Below are positions 42,227 to 50,402 of a stretch of 64,000 nt of DNA, in pieces. The stretch is from Streptomyces albiflavescens (GTDB lineage: Bacteria; Actinomycetota; Actinomycetes; Streptomycetales; Streptomycetaceae): NCBI RefSeq assembly GCF_014645835.1, contig NZ_BMMM01000023.1, forward strand, positions 2,490 through 66,489, given 5' to 3'. The notes under the pieces are model-generated. The model had not been told where the DNA came from. It ran no database searches and saw nothing but the letters and a program-made list of their open reading frames with translations. The first letter of the stretch is position 1. Every line of letters starts with the position of its first letter. The translations under genes and the position numbers were made by a program.

Positions 42227-43308
42227 GGACCGCACTCGTCATCGGAACCGGGCTGATCGGTACGTCGGCGGCGCTCGCGCTGGCAGCGCGCGGCGTCATC
42301 GTGCACCTCGCCGACCACGACCCGGAGCAGGCCCGTACGGCGGCGGCGCTCGGCGCCGGCACGGACGAGGCGCCCGAGGGGCCCGTCGACCTCGCGATCG
42401 TGGCAGCCCCACCCGCGCACGTGGCCGCGACGCTCGCGGACGCCATGCGGCGCGGGGTCGCCCGCGGCTACCTCGACGTGGCCAGCGTCAAGGGCGGCCC
42501 GCGCCGCGAGCTGGAGGCGCTCGGCCTCGACCTCTCCTCGTACATCGGCTCGCACCCCATGTCCGGCCGTGAGAAGTCGGGTCCCCTCGCCGCCACCGGT
42601 GATCTCTTCGAGGGCCGTCCCTGGGTCCTGACGCCCACCCGGGACACGGACACCGAGGTCCTCAACCTCGCTCTGGAGCTGGTCTCGCACTGCCGTGCCG
42701 TACCCGTCGTCATGGACGCGGACGCCCACGACCGTGCGGTCGCGCTCGTCTCGCACATGCCGCACCTGGTGTCCAGCATGGTCGCCGCGCGCCTGGAGCA
42801 CGCGGAGGAGGCGGCGGTACGGCTCTGTGGTCAGGGCATTCGTGACGTGACCCGTATCGCGGCCTCCGACCCCCGGATGTGGATCGACATCCTCTCCGCG
42901 AACCCGGGGCCGGTCGCCGACCTCCTCGCGGACGTCTCCTCCGACCTCGACGAGACCGTACGGGCCCTGCGTGCCCTCCAGTCCTCCGACGACTCGAAGC
43001 GCCGTGAGGGTGCCGACGGCATCGAGGACGTGCTGCGTCGCGGCAACGCGGGGCAGGTCCGCGTCCCCGGCAAGCACGGCTCCGCTCCGCGCATGTACGA
43101 GGTCGTGGCCGTTCTCATCGACGACCAGCCCGGGCAGCTGGCCCGTATCTTCGCCGACGCGGGGATGGCCGGGGTCAACATCGAGGACGTACGGATCGAG
43201 CACGCGACCGGGCAGCAGGCCGGTCTGGTGCAGCTGATGGTGGAGCCCAAGGCGGTGCCGGTGCTGAGCGCGGCGCTGCGGGAGCGGGGCTGGGCGCTGC
43301 GGCAGTAG
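42223..43308 (+). CDS. tyrA: Prephenate dehydrogenase
   Basis: A 361-residue enzyme. The NAD fold is MRTALVIGTGLIGTSAALALAARG. YIGSHPMSGREKSGP holds the catalytic His and substrate contacts. A C-terminal ACT domain begins at about residue 290 (MYEVVAVLIDDQPGQLARIFADAGMAGVNIEDVRIE), implying allosteric control, probably by tyrosine. It oxidatively decarboxylates prephenate to 4-hydroxyphenylpyruvate. It overlaps aroH by 4 bases. Confidence 0.93.
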   Translation: MRTALVIGTGLIGTSAALALAARGVIVHLADHDPEQARTAAALGAGTDEAPEGPVDLAIVAAPPAHVAATLADAMRRGVARGYLDVASVKGGPRRELEALGLDLSSYIGSHPMSGREKSGPLAATGDLFEGRPWVLTPTRDTDTEVLNLALELVSHCRAVPVVMDADAHDRAVALVSHMPHLVSSMVAARLEHAEEAAVRLCGQGIRDVTRIAASDPRMWIDILSANPGPVADLLADVSSDLDETVRALRALQSSDDSKRREGADGIEDVLRRGNAGQVRVPGKHGSAPRMYEVVAVLIDDQPGQLARIFADAGMAGVNIEDVRIEHATGQQAGLVQLMVEPKAVPVLSAALRERGWALRQ

Positions 43309-43451
43309 GTACCGGGAGCCGCGCCGCGGCGGTGGGGACGCGGGAGACGCAGCGCCGTGCCGGGCGGCTCGGCGTACCCAGTAACCTTGTGCGGGGCGCG
43401 TTCGCGTCCCGCACATACCCACCACCCCGTACCAGGAAGGTGTCCGTCACC

Positions 43452-44144
43452 GTGGAAAAGGCCGCCCGGACCGCCCCGGCTGTGATTGTCGCCATCGACG
43501 GCCCCTCCGGCACGGGCAAGTCGAGCACCTCGAAGGCCGTCGCCGCGCAGCTCGGACTGAGCTACCTGGACACGGGTGCCCAGTACCGCGCGATCACCTG
43601 GTGGATGGTCAACAACGGGATCGACATCACGGACCCGTCGGCGATCGCCGCCGCGGCCGAGAAGCCGGAGATCATCTCGGGCACCGACCCGACCGGGCCG
43701 ACGATCACCGTTGACGGGGCCGACGTCGCGGGCCCGATCCGTACGCAGGAGGTCACCTCCAAGGTGAGCGCGGTCAGCGCGGTGCCCGAGGTGCGCGCCC
43801 GGATCACCGAGCTTCAGCGCTCGCTCGCCGGGTCCGCCGAGCACGGGATCGTCGTCGAGGGCCGTGACATCGGCACCACCGTGCTGCCGGACGCCGACCT
43901 GAAGGTCTTCCTCACCGCCTCCCCGGAGGCGCGTGCCGCCCGCCGCAGCGGTGAACTGAAGGGCTCCGACATACACCAGACGCGCGAGGCCCTGCTCAAG
44001 CGCGACGCGGCCGACTCCAACCGCAAGACCTCCCCGCTCGCCAAGGCGGACGACGCGGTCGAGGTGGACACCTCCGACCTCACGCTCCAGCAGGTCATCG
44101 AGTGCGTCGTCACCCTCGTCGAGGAGAAGCGAGCCGCCAAGTGA
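43452..44144 (+). CDS. cmk: Cytidylate kinase
   Basis: A 230-residue kinase with the P-loop IDGPSGTGKSSTSKAVA near residue 15, YLDTGAQYRAITWW and GRDIGTTVLPDADLKVFLTASPEARAARR. It phosphorylates CMP and dCMP. The GTG at 43452 has AGGAAGG 11 nt upstream; GTG 43440 lies on that site. A TAACCT hexamer at 43382-43387 could provide a separate promoter in the 143-base gap after tyrA. The stop overlaps the plsC-like GTG as GTGA. Confidence 0.94.
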   Translation: MEKAARTAPAVIVAIDGPSGTGKSSTSKAVAAQLGLSYLDTGAQYRAITWWMVNNGIDITDPSAIAAAAEKPEIISGTDPTGPTITVDGADVAGPIRTQEVTSKVSAVSAVPEVRARITELQRSLAGSAEHGIVVEGRDIGTTVLPDADLKVFLTASPEARAARRSGELKGSDIHQTREALLKRDAADSNRKTSPLAKADDAVEVDTSDLTLQQVIECVVTLVEEKRAAK

Positions 44145-44815
44145 CCGCACCCTCCGAGAGGGGCGCCGAGGTAGGGCGCCGTATCGGCGTCGGCCTGATG
44201 TACGGGCTGTGGAAGCCGCGAGTGCTCGGCGCCTGGAAGGTCCCCGCGACCGGCCCGGCGATCCTGGCCGTGAACCACTCGCACAACATCGACGGCCCGA
44301 TGGTCATGGGTGTGGCGCCCCGGCCCACACACTTCCTGATCAAGAAGGAAGCGTTCATCGGCCCGCTCGACCCCTTCCTGCTCGGGATCGGCCAGCTGAA
44401 GGTGGACCGCGAGACCACCGACCGCACGGCGATCACCCAGGCGTTGGGCGTCCTGGACAACGGCGGCGTCCTGGGCATCTTCCCGGAGGGCACCCGCGGC
44501 GAGGGCGACTTCGCCTCGCTGCGCGCCGGGCTCGCGTACTTCGCCGTACGCAGCGGGGCGCCGATCGTCCCGGTGGCCGTGCTGGGAAGTTCGGAGAAGA
44601 GCAGCCGGTTGATAAAGGGGCTGCCCCCGCTGCGCAGCCGGGTCGACGTCGTCTTCGGCGACCCCTTCGAGGCGGGCGACGGCAGTGGACGGCGTACGCG
44701 CAAGGCGCTGGACGAGGCCACCACGCGCATCCAGAAGCAGTTGAGCGCCCACCTGGACCACGCCAGGCGTCTGACCGGACGCCGGGAAAACGCCGGGCGC
44801 CCCACCGGGCACTAG
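44141..44815 (+). CDS. 1-acyl-glycerol-3-phosphate acyltransferase family protein (PlsC-like)
   Basis: A 224-residue acyltransferase. NHSHNIDGP is the NHx4D-type catalytic motif, with Asp at the expected spacing. FLIKKEAFIG and VLGIFPEGTRGEGD are the glycerophosphate-binding motifs. It probably transfers an acyl chain to lysophosphatidate at the inner membrane. It sits between cmk and der with a 4-base overlap to cmk, a conserved order in Streptomyces as I recall it. Confidence 0.88.
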   Translation: MTAPSERGAEVGRRIGVGLMYGLWKPRVLGAWKVPATGPAILAVNHSHNIDGPMVMGVAPRPTHFLIKKEAFIGPLDPFLLGIGQLKVDRETTDRTAITQALGVLDNGGVLGIFPEGTRGEGDFASLRAGLAYFAVRSGAPIVPVAVLGSSEKSSRLIKGLPPLRSRVDVVFGDPFEAGDGSGRRTRKALDEATTRIQKQLSAHLDHARRLTGRRENAGRPTGH

Positions 44816-44893
44816 GCGACACTTGAGTAGTGGATCACCCGATATGCGGGCGGTCCACCGATCACCACGAATGAACGACGAGGTACGGACTTC

Positions 44894-46369
44894 ATGAACG
44901 ACGACATCCAGCCCGAGGGCTCGGCAGAGCACGACCACGGGGCGCTCGGCGACGCCGAGTACGCGGAGTTCATGGAGCTCGCCGCCGAAGAGGGCTTCGA
45001 CATCGAGGACGTCGAGGGCGCCATCGAGGAGGCGGGCCACGGCCCGCTGCCCGTCCTCGCGGTCGTCGGCCGTCCCAATGTCGGCAAGTCGACCCTGGTG
45101 AACCGGATCATCGGCCGCCGCGAGGCCGTCGTCGAGGACAAGCCCGGCGTCACCCGCGACCGTGTCACCTACGAGGCCGAGTGGGCCGGCCGCCGCTTCA
45201 AGGTCGTCGACACCGGCGGCTGGGAGCAGGACGTCCTCGGCATCGACGCGTCCGTGGCCGCACAGGCCGAGTACGCGATCGAGGCGGCCGACGCGGTCGT
45301 CTTCGTCGTCGACGCCAAGGTCGGCGCCACCGACACCGACGAGGCGGTCGTACGACTCCTGCGCAAGGCCGGCAAGCCCGTCGTGCTGTGCGCCAACAAG
45401 GTCGATGGTCCGAGCGGCGAGGCCGACGCCTCGTACCTCTGGTCCCTCGGCCTCGGCGAGCCGCACCCCGTCTCCGCGCTGCACGGCCGCGGCACCGGCG
45501 ACATGCTGGACGCCGTGCTGGAGGCGCTGCCCGAGGCCCCGGCGCAGACCTTCGGCGCCGCGGTGGGCGGCCCCCGCCGCATCGCCCTCATCGGCCGCCC
45601 GAACGTCGGCAAGTCGTCGCTGCTGAACAAGGTGGCCAACGAGGAGCGCGTGGTCGTCAACGAGCTCGCGGGCACCACCCGCGACCCGGTCGACGAGCTG
45701 ATCGAACTCGGCGGTGTCACCTGGAAGTTCGTCGACACGGCGGGCATCCGCAAGCGCGTCCATCTCCAGCAGGGCGCCGACTACTACGCCTCGCTGCGCA
45801 CGGCCGCCGCCGTCGAGAAGGCCGAGGTCGCCGTCATCCTGATCGACGCGTCCGAGACCATCTCCGTCCAGGACCAGCGCATCGTGACGATGGCCGTCGA
45901 GGCCGGGCGCGCGGTCGTCCTCGCCTTCAACAAGTGGGACACCCTCGACGAGGAGCGCCGCTACTACCTGGAGCGCGAGATCGAGACCGAGCTCCTCCAG
46001 GTGGCGTGGGCGCCGCGCGTCAACGTCTCGGCGCGCACCGGGCGGCACATGGAGAAGCTCGTCCCGGCGATCGAGGCAGCCCTGGACGGCTGGGAGACCC
46101 GCGTCCCGACCGGTCGGCTGAACGCCTTCCTCGGCGAGCTCGTCGCCGCCCACCCGCACCCGATCCGCGGCGGCAAGCAGCCCCGCATCCTCTTCGGTAC
46201 GCAGGCGGGCACCAAGCCCCCGCGCTTCGTGCTCTTCGCCTCCGGCTTCATCGAGCACGGCTACCGGCGCTTCATCGAGCGCCGACTGCGCGAGCAGTTC
46301 GGCTTCGAAGGCACGCCGATCCACATCTCGGTGCGGGTGCGCGAGAAGCGCGGCGCCAAGAAGAAGTGA
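44894..46369 (+). CDS. der: GTPase Der (EngA), ribosome assembly
   Basis: A 491-residue tandem GTPase. The first G domain has GRPNVGKSTLVNR near residue 60 and DTGGWEQD; the second has GRPNVGKSSLLNK, DTAGIRKR and NKWD. The KH-like C-terminus ends GAKKK. Der assists 50S subunit assembly. The first 55 residues are acidic and extra compared with E. coli Der. The ATG at 44894 has only a weak purine-rich site upstream. A 19-bp hairpin terminator follows immediately. Confidence 0.95.
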   Translation: MNDDIQPEGSAEHDHGALGDAEYAEFMELAAEEGFDIEDVEGAIEEAGHGPLPVLAVVGRPNVGKSTLVNRIIGRREAVVEDKPGVTRDRVTYEAEWAGRRFKVVDTGGWEQDVLGIDASVAAQAEYAIEAADAVVFVVDAKVGATDTDEAVVRLLRKAGKPVVLCANKVDGPSGEADASYLWSLGLGEPHPVSALHGRGTGDMLDAVLEALPEAPAQTFGAAVGGPRRIALIGRPNVGKSSLLNKVANEERVVVNELAGTTRDPVDELIELGGVTWKFVDTAGIRKRVHLQQGADYYASLRTAAAVEKAEVAVILIDASETISVQDQRIVTMAVEAGRAVVLAFNKWDTLDEERRYYLEREIETELLQVAWAPRVNVSARTGRHMEKLVPAIEAALDGWETRVPTGRLNAFLGELVAAHPHPIRGGKQPRILFGTQAGTKPPRFVLFASGFIEHGYRRFIERRLREQFGFEGTPIHISVRVREKRGAKKK

Positions 46370-46395
46370 CATAGCAACAACGGGTAAGGGCAACA

Positions 46396-46437
46396 ACGGG
46401 TAAGGGGCGGCTCCTTGAGGAGCCGCCCCTTACCCGT
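46396..46437 (+). terminator. der terminator, 19-bp perfect stem
   Basis: ACGGGTAAGGGGCGGCTCC (46396-46414) pairs perfectly with 46419-46437 across TTGA. An extra copy of AACAACGGGTAAGGG lies just upstream. Confidence 0.85.
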
Positions 46438-46444
46438 ACGTGCG

Positions 46445-46912
46445 TCAGAGCCCCCTGCGGGGTGCGGGCGGCAGCGCCGCCGGAATGTGGTGCATCCCCG
46501 TGCTGTGCTGCCGCCCGCTCGTCTGCCAGATGGCGGTCGCCGTCGTGGTGTGACCGTGCTGCGCTCCATTCAGACGTGCGTAGTGCGCCCCCGCGCTGTA
46601 CGAGCTGTAGGAGTTGTGCGCACTCGACGTCCCGTACGAACTCATGCCGCGCGGGAGGCTCCCGAAAGCCGTGAAGCCCAGGTTCTCTTCGCCGTGCCGG
46701 TCGCCGGGCAGGGCTTTGAAGGATCTGACCCACTCGGCGTAGAGCGCGTCGTAGATCGGCGTGGCCGAACGGCCGCCCGGAGGATCCTGAGCCGGTCGCG
46801 CTGCGGGTACCTCCCTGTTCGAACGAAGCGGTGAGGGAGGGCTCGCCTGGAAGGGCTGGCGGCGGGGGACTTCGTAGGTGTGCACGTATGTGCCAACGAC
46901 CCCGCCGCCCAA
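46445..46912 (-). CDS. Conserved hypothetical protein
   Basis: A 155-residue protein from a TTG at 46912. A GTG at 46885 is possible, and neither has a strong ribosome binding site. A central conserved-looking segment, TPIYDALYAEWVRSFKALPGDRHGEENLGFTAFG, is followed by a Ser/Tyr-rich tail (SSYGTSSAHNSYSSYSAG). No catalytic motif, signal peptide or membrane segment is visible. It ends 8 bases from the der terminator. The function is unknown. Confidence 0.6.
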   Translation of the reverse strand: MGGGVVGTYVHTYEVPRRQPFQASPPSPLRSNREVPAARPAQDPPGGRSATPIYDALYAEWVRSFKALPGDRHGEENLGFTAFGSLPRGMSSYGTSSAHNSYSSYSAGAHYARLNGAQHGHTTTATAIWQTSGRQHSTGMHHIPAALPPAPRRGL

Positions 46913-47006
46913 CGGATGCGGCCACCGCGTCGCTTTCGCAGGTCAACCGGAGTGTGCCCGGCGCACTTTCGGGCCCTCCGGGCTCCGGCCGCCGGTCCGG
47001 TCCGGC

Positions 47007-47780
47007 TCAGGTCCCCGCGAGCGGCATCGCGGCCGCGACGAGCTTGCCGTTGGCCGCCGCCTTGTCCAGCGCGTCGCGCAGCAGGTCCTCGCGGGGCTGG
47101 CGGCCGATCGAGCCGACCGGGGCGGCGAACAGGAGCACCTGCTGGTGCTTGTTGGCGGCCGCCCGCCAGCTCTCGGCGACCTGCAGCGCCTGGTGCGCCT
47201 GCCACCAGGCGACGGGCGAGCCGCCGCCGGTGCCGGGCTGCAGTACGGCGTGCAGCTGGCCCATGGCGAGTAGTACGGACCAGCCGCGCAGCACCGGCGG
47301 CACCGAGTTCAGCTCGGTCACCGGCATGAAGCCCTGCTCGATGAGGAGGGGCAGGAAGTCGTCGCCGACGTCGGTCGAGCCGGGGCGCACGATGGGGCCG
47401 GTCGGCTCGACGACGAGCGCCGGGTGCAACTCGCCGTTGATCAGGACCAGTCCGCTGGTGACACCGAGCACGGCCTGCTCGGGCGCGGACTCGACGGGCG
47501 GGCCGTCGGGGTTGATCGAGCGGACGGCGCCCTGCAGCTGCTCCTCGGTGACCTGCACGACCTGTGAGGGCAGGCAGGTGGCGTGGGCGAAGGCGAGGAC
47601 GGCGGTCTCGTCGCCGATGAACAGGACGGTGCTGGTGCGCTCCTGTTCCGAGTCGCCCGGGGTGCGGCAGGACGTGCAGTCGTAACTGCCGGGGGCGTTC
47701 TCTCCGGCGAGCAGCCGGTCGGCTTCTTCGTCGCCGATCTCGGCGCGTACGTCGTCGCTGACGTCGAGCATGCGCGGCAC
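47007..47780 (-). CDS. Conserved hypothetical protein with CxxC...HxxC motif
   Basis: A 257-residue protein from GTG at 47780, which has GAGGAG 6 nt upstream. YDCTSCRTPGD near residue 34 and AFAHATCLPSQ near residue 65 form a C-x2-C...H-x2-C set that could bind zinc. The remainder is mixed alpha/beta with a TELNSVPPVLRGWSVLLAMGQLHAVLQP segment. No signal peptide is present. I do not recognise the family. It is 94 bases upstream of the preceding hypothetical gene on the same strand. Confidence 0.65.
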   Translation of the reverse strand: MPRMLDVSDDVRAEIGDEEADRLLAGENAPGSYDCTSCRTPGDSEQERTSTVLFIGDETAVLAFAHATCLPSQVVQVTEEQLQGAVRSINPDGPPVESAPEQAVLGVTSGLVLINGELHPALVVEPTGPIVRPGSTDVGDDFLPLLIEQGFMPVTELNSVPPVLRGWSVLLAMGQLHAVLQPGTGGGSPVAWWQAHQALQVAESWRAAANKHQQVLLFAAPVGSIGRQPREDLLRDALDKAAANGKLVAAAMPLAGT

Positions 47781-48315
47781 GGTGGCTCCTCGGGATGCGG
47801 TGCGTGGCGGTGCCGGGTGGCTCCCGGCCCATGAGGCCGGGGGGTCCGGCTCATGCAGATGACAACGGGCGATCTGTGGCCGGAGTCACGCCCGAGAGCG
47901 AACGGAATCGAACCATCCGACGCGCAGGGTGAGGTGACCTGCGGAATCGGTTACTCCAAGTCAACTTCTCGGACTACCAAGCAAGTTGAGGCGGTGAAGT
48001 GGGTCACAGATCACCAGGACGACAGGTCGACAAATCAGGAAATCACCCAATGAAGTGGGTGGCCGAAAATCGACGATACTCGCGGTAACGGCGAACTGGC
48101 CTCGAATGACAAGGAGTTGGTTGATATCGGGGCGCCAAGCTCCCTAGATTTCTCGGCCGTGTGCAACGAGCACCGCTCGGGTACGTCCGCCGGCCGCACC
48201 AAGCCAGCTCACAGCACAGCCTCCGGCGGACGGGGCGGAGCGCGACGACCGCGTCCTATGCGCAGGGAATCGTGCCCCGCCTTGGGGGATCCCGGGTGTT
48301 TCGAGAGGGAAATAC
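47781..48315. other. Long leader region of the first Rpf-like gene
   Basis: This 535-base gene-free stretch includes an AT-richer segment (about 47860-48120), then a sigma-70-like promoter (TTGATA 48121-48126, 18-base gap, TAGATT 48145-48150), then about 160 bases of predicted untranslated leader. The leader contains a 9-bp inverted repeat, GTCCGCCGG/CCGGCGGAC (about 48186-48233). In S. coelicolor rpfA is controlled by a ydaO-type c-di-AMP riboswitch; I cannot confirm one here. Confidence 0.5.
48121..48150 (+). promoter_or_regulatory. Putative promoter of Rpf-like gene
   Basis: TTGATA and TAGATT with an 18-base spacer, 166 bases before the ATG at 48316. Confidence 0.45.
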
Positions 48316-48984
48316 ATGTCCGCATGTGCCGAGAACACTCATAAGGCGCGTACGACGACCAGGACTCGTACGACGGCGGTCCTCGCCGGGGCGGCACTGC
48401 TCGCCCCGCTCGGACTGCTCGCCGCGACCGGCAACGCCGCAGCGGCCGACAGTGGAGTGTGGGACCGCATCGCGAAGTGCGAGAGCGGCGGGAACTGGCA
48501 CATCAACACCGGCAACGGCTACTACGGAGGACTCCAGTTCTCCGCCGGCACCTGGCGCGCGTACGGCGGCTCCGCCTACGCCTCGACCGCCGACAAGGCC
48601 TCCAAGGCCGCGCAGATCGCCGTCGCCACCAAGGTCCAGCGCGCCCAGGGGTGGGGCGCGTGGCCCACCTGTTCGGCGCGCGCCGGAGCGTACGGCAACG
48701 CGCCGGCGTCCTCGGGCACCGGGTCGGCCGTAGAGTCGGCCGTCACGAAGTCAACACCCAAGTCGGCCCCGTCGAAGTCGAAGCCGTCGAAGGCGCCGGC
48801 ACGTCCGTCGGGCCACACCAACCGCGGCTCCTCCCGAGGCGACTACACCGTCCGCAGCGGAGACACGCTGAGCGGTATCGCCGCACGGCACGGGACCACC
48901 TGGCGGGAGATCTACGCCGCCAACCGGGCGGTCATCGGCGGTGATCCCGATCTGATCGTGCCCGGGCAGCGGCTCGACTTCTGA
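48316..48984 (+). CDS. Rpf-like transglycosylase with LysM domain (RpfA type)
   Basis: A 222-residue secreted protein. The signal peptide ends near AAAAD, residue 44. The Rpf/transglycosylase domain follows: VWDRIAKCESGGNWHINTGNGYYGGLQFSAGTWRAYGG, with the catalytic Glu in CESGG, closing with GWGAWPTCS. A Ser/Pro/Lys linker leads to a C-terminal LysM (YTVRSGDTLSGIAARHGTTWREIYAANR). Such proteins cleave peptidoglycan and promote spore germination and resuscitation. The ATG at 48316 follows GAGGGA at a usable distance. A long leader suggests post-transcriptional control. Confidence 0.93.
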   Translation: MSACAENTHKARTTTRTRTTAVLAGAALLAPLGLLAATGNAAAADSGVWDRIAKCESGGNWHINTGNGYYGGLQFSAGTWRAYGGSAYASTADKASKAAQIAVATKVQRAQGWGAWPTCSARAGAYGNAPASSGTGSAVESAVTKSTPKSAPSKSKPSKAPARPSGHTNRGSSRGDYTVRSGDTLSGIAARHGTTWREIYAANRAVIGGDPDLIVPGQRLDF

Positions 48985-49010
48985 GTCCCGCTCACCCCGG
49001 TCCCGGGCAC

Positions 49011-49046
49011 GGGGCCCCACCCGGTCCTCCGACCGGGTGGGGCCCC
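49011..49046 (+). terminator. 15-bp hairpin terminator between Rpf-like genes
   Basis: GGGGCCCCACCCGGT (49011-49025) pairs perfectly with ACCGGGTGGGGCCCC (49032-49046) over a CCTCCG loop. Confidence 0.75.
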
Positions 49047-49090
49047 GGTCGCGCCGGGCGCGGCTCAACGGGCGTGCCGGGCACGCTGCT

Positions 49091-49096
49091 TAGCGT
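49091..49096 (+). promoter_or_regulatory. Candidate -10 of leaderless Rpf-like gene
   Basis: TAGCGT ends 6 nt before the ATG at 49103, and no ribosome binding site is present. Confidence 0.4.
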
Positions 49097-49102
49097 GGCC
49101 GG

Positions 49103-49786
49103 ATGTTCCTGATGCCGACCACGCGGATCGTGCCGATCGTGTCGACCAGGCGTGTGCGCTACGCGGCCGTGGTCGCCGCCGTCCTGGCCGCCCTCGTCCC
49201 TCCTTCGGGGGCGGCCGCCGCGCCGCCGCCCCCGCTTCCCGGCACCCCTTCGGTGCGAGTGACGTACGACTGTGCGAAGGACCAGTGGCCCTGGGCCTGC
49301 ATCGCCGAGTGCGAGAGCAGCGGACGCTGGGACGCGAACACCGGGAACGCCTACTACGGAGGGCTGCAGTTCCGGCAGCCGACCTGGAAGGACTTCGGGG
49401 GGCTCGTGTACGCCCCGCGGGCCGATCTCGCCACGCGCGCGGAGCAGATCAAGGTCGCCGAGAAGGTGGTCGCCATCCAGGGGTGGGAGGCCTGGCCCGT
49501 CTGTGCCAAGAGGTACGAACTCAAGGGCCGTATGCATGTGGTGAAGGCCGGCGACACGCTCTCGTCCATCGCCCGCAAGTATCAGGTCAAGGGCGGCTGG
49601 AAGGCGCTGTACAAGGCCAACAAGCAGATGATCGGCAGCGATCCGGGTCGGCTGAGCGTGGGCACGCTGCTCGTCATCCCGAAGGGTTCGGGCGGGGGCC
49701 GGAACGCGGAGGGTGTCCTGTTCGGTCCGCCCCTCGCCCCGTTGTCCCCCACGTTCCCCGCGCGACCTCGGCCGCCTCTCCACTGA
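49103..49786 (+). CDS. Second Rpf-like transglycosylase with LysM domain
   Basis: A 227-residue secreted protein. The signal peptide spans about residues 1-40 (YAAVVAAVLAALVPPSGAAAA). The Rpf domain is WACIAECESSGRWDANTGNAYYGGLQFRQPTWKDFGG, with the catalytic Glu in CESSG. A LysM follows (MHVVKAGDTLSSIARKYQVKGGWKALYKANK). The tail after about residue 200 is Pro-rich and overlaps livF on the other strand by 113 bases. The start appears leaderless (TAGCGT 6 nt upstream), unlike the first Rpf gene, and a terminator separates them, so they are regulated separately. Confidence 0.88.
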   Translation: MFLMPTTRIVPIVSTRRVRYAAVVAAVLAALVPPSGAAAAPPPPLPGTPSVRVTYDCAKDQWPWACIAECESSGRWDANTGNAYYGGLQFRQPTWKDFGGLVYAPRADLATRAEQIKVAEKVVAIQGWEAWPVCAKRYELKGRMHVVKAGDTLSSIARKYQVKGGWKALYKANKQMIGSDPGRLSVGTLLVIPKGSGGGRNAEGVLFGPPLAPLSPTFPARPRPPLH

Positions 49787-50402
49787 ACGCGACCGCGCCG
49801 CGTCGCAGTTCATGGACGTAGGTCGTCCGGCCCGCGGGCTCGCGCAGGCCGGGCGGCAGCCGCTGTTCCGCGACCACCACGCACGCGTCGAGGCCGCTCA
49901 GCAATGCGTACGTCCGTGCCGCGACCGAGGGCGACATGCCCTGTGCGGGTTCGTCGACGAGCACCACGCGCGCGCGTGCCAGCAGGGCGCGGGAGACCGC
50001 GAGCATGCGCTGCTCGCCGCCGGAGAGGGTGCCGGCGCGGCGGGGGAGGAGGGGCTCCAACTGTGGGTAGGCGTCGAGGGCGGCGCTGCAGTCGCCCGCG
50101 GCCAGTTCCAGGTTCTGGCGGACGGTGAGCGAACCGAAGACGGCCCGGCGCTCCGGGACGAGGCACAGTCCGCGCCGGGCGCGTTCGTACGCGGGCATGC
50201 GCGTCACGTCGATGCCGTCCCAGACGACGGCGCCGCCGGACAGCGGCAGGGTTCCCGCGAGGGCGCGCAGCACGGTCGTACGGCCGGAGCCGTTGCGGCC
50301 CAGCAGCACGGTGAGGCCGGGGCCCGGTGCTACGAGGGTCACGCCGTGCAGGGCCTCCAGGGGGCCGTAGCGCACGCGCGCGTGGCGCAGGGCGATGCTC
50401 AT
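49674..50402 (-). CDS. livF: Branched-chain amino acid ABC transporter ATPase LivF, variant Walker A
   Basis: A 242-residue ABC ATPase. It begins MSIALRHARVRYGPLEALHGV, has signature LSGGEQRMLAVSRAL, Walker B VVLVDEPAQGMSP, and a short switch region VVVAEQRLP where the usual His is replaced by Gln. Walker A reads GRNGSGRTT, with Arg instead of the catalytic Lys. Both changes suggest reduced or absent ATPase activity, with hydrolysis carried by the LivG part of the fusion protein (inference). The ATG overlaps the fusion gene stop as ATGA. The 3' end overlaps the second Rpf gene by 113 bases. Confidence 0.85.
   Translation of the reverse strand: MSIALRHARVRYGPLEALHGVTLVAPGPGLTVLLGRNGSGRTTVLRALAGTLPLSGGAVVWDGIDVTRMPAYERARRGLCLVPERRAVFGSLTVRQNLELAAGDCSAALDAYPQLEPLLPRRAGTLSGGEQRMLAVSRALLARARVVLVDEPAQGMSPSVAARTYALLSGLDACVVVAEQRLPPGLREPAGRTTYVHELRRGAVAFSGEAAEVARGTWGTTGRGADRTGHPPRSGPRPNPSG

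Noticed and set aside
48150..48315. Definite ydaO c-di-AMP riboswitch
   Set aside because: Only isolated fragments resemble the consensus; the conserved core elements are not in the expected order, so I list it only as something to test.
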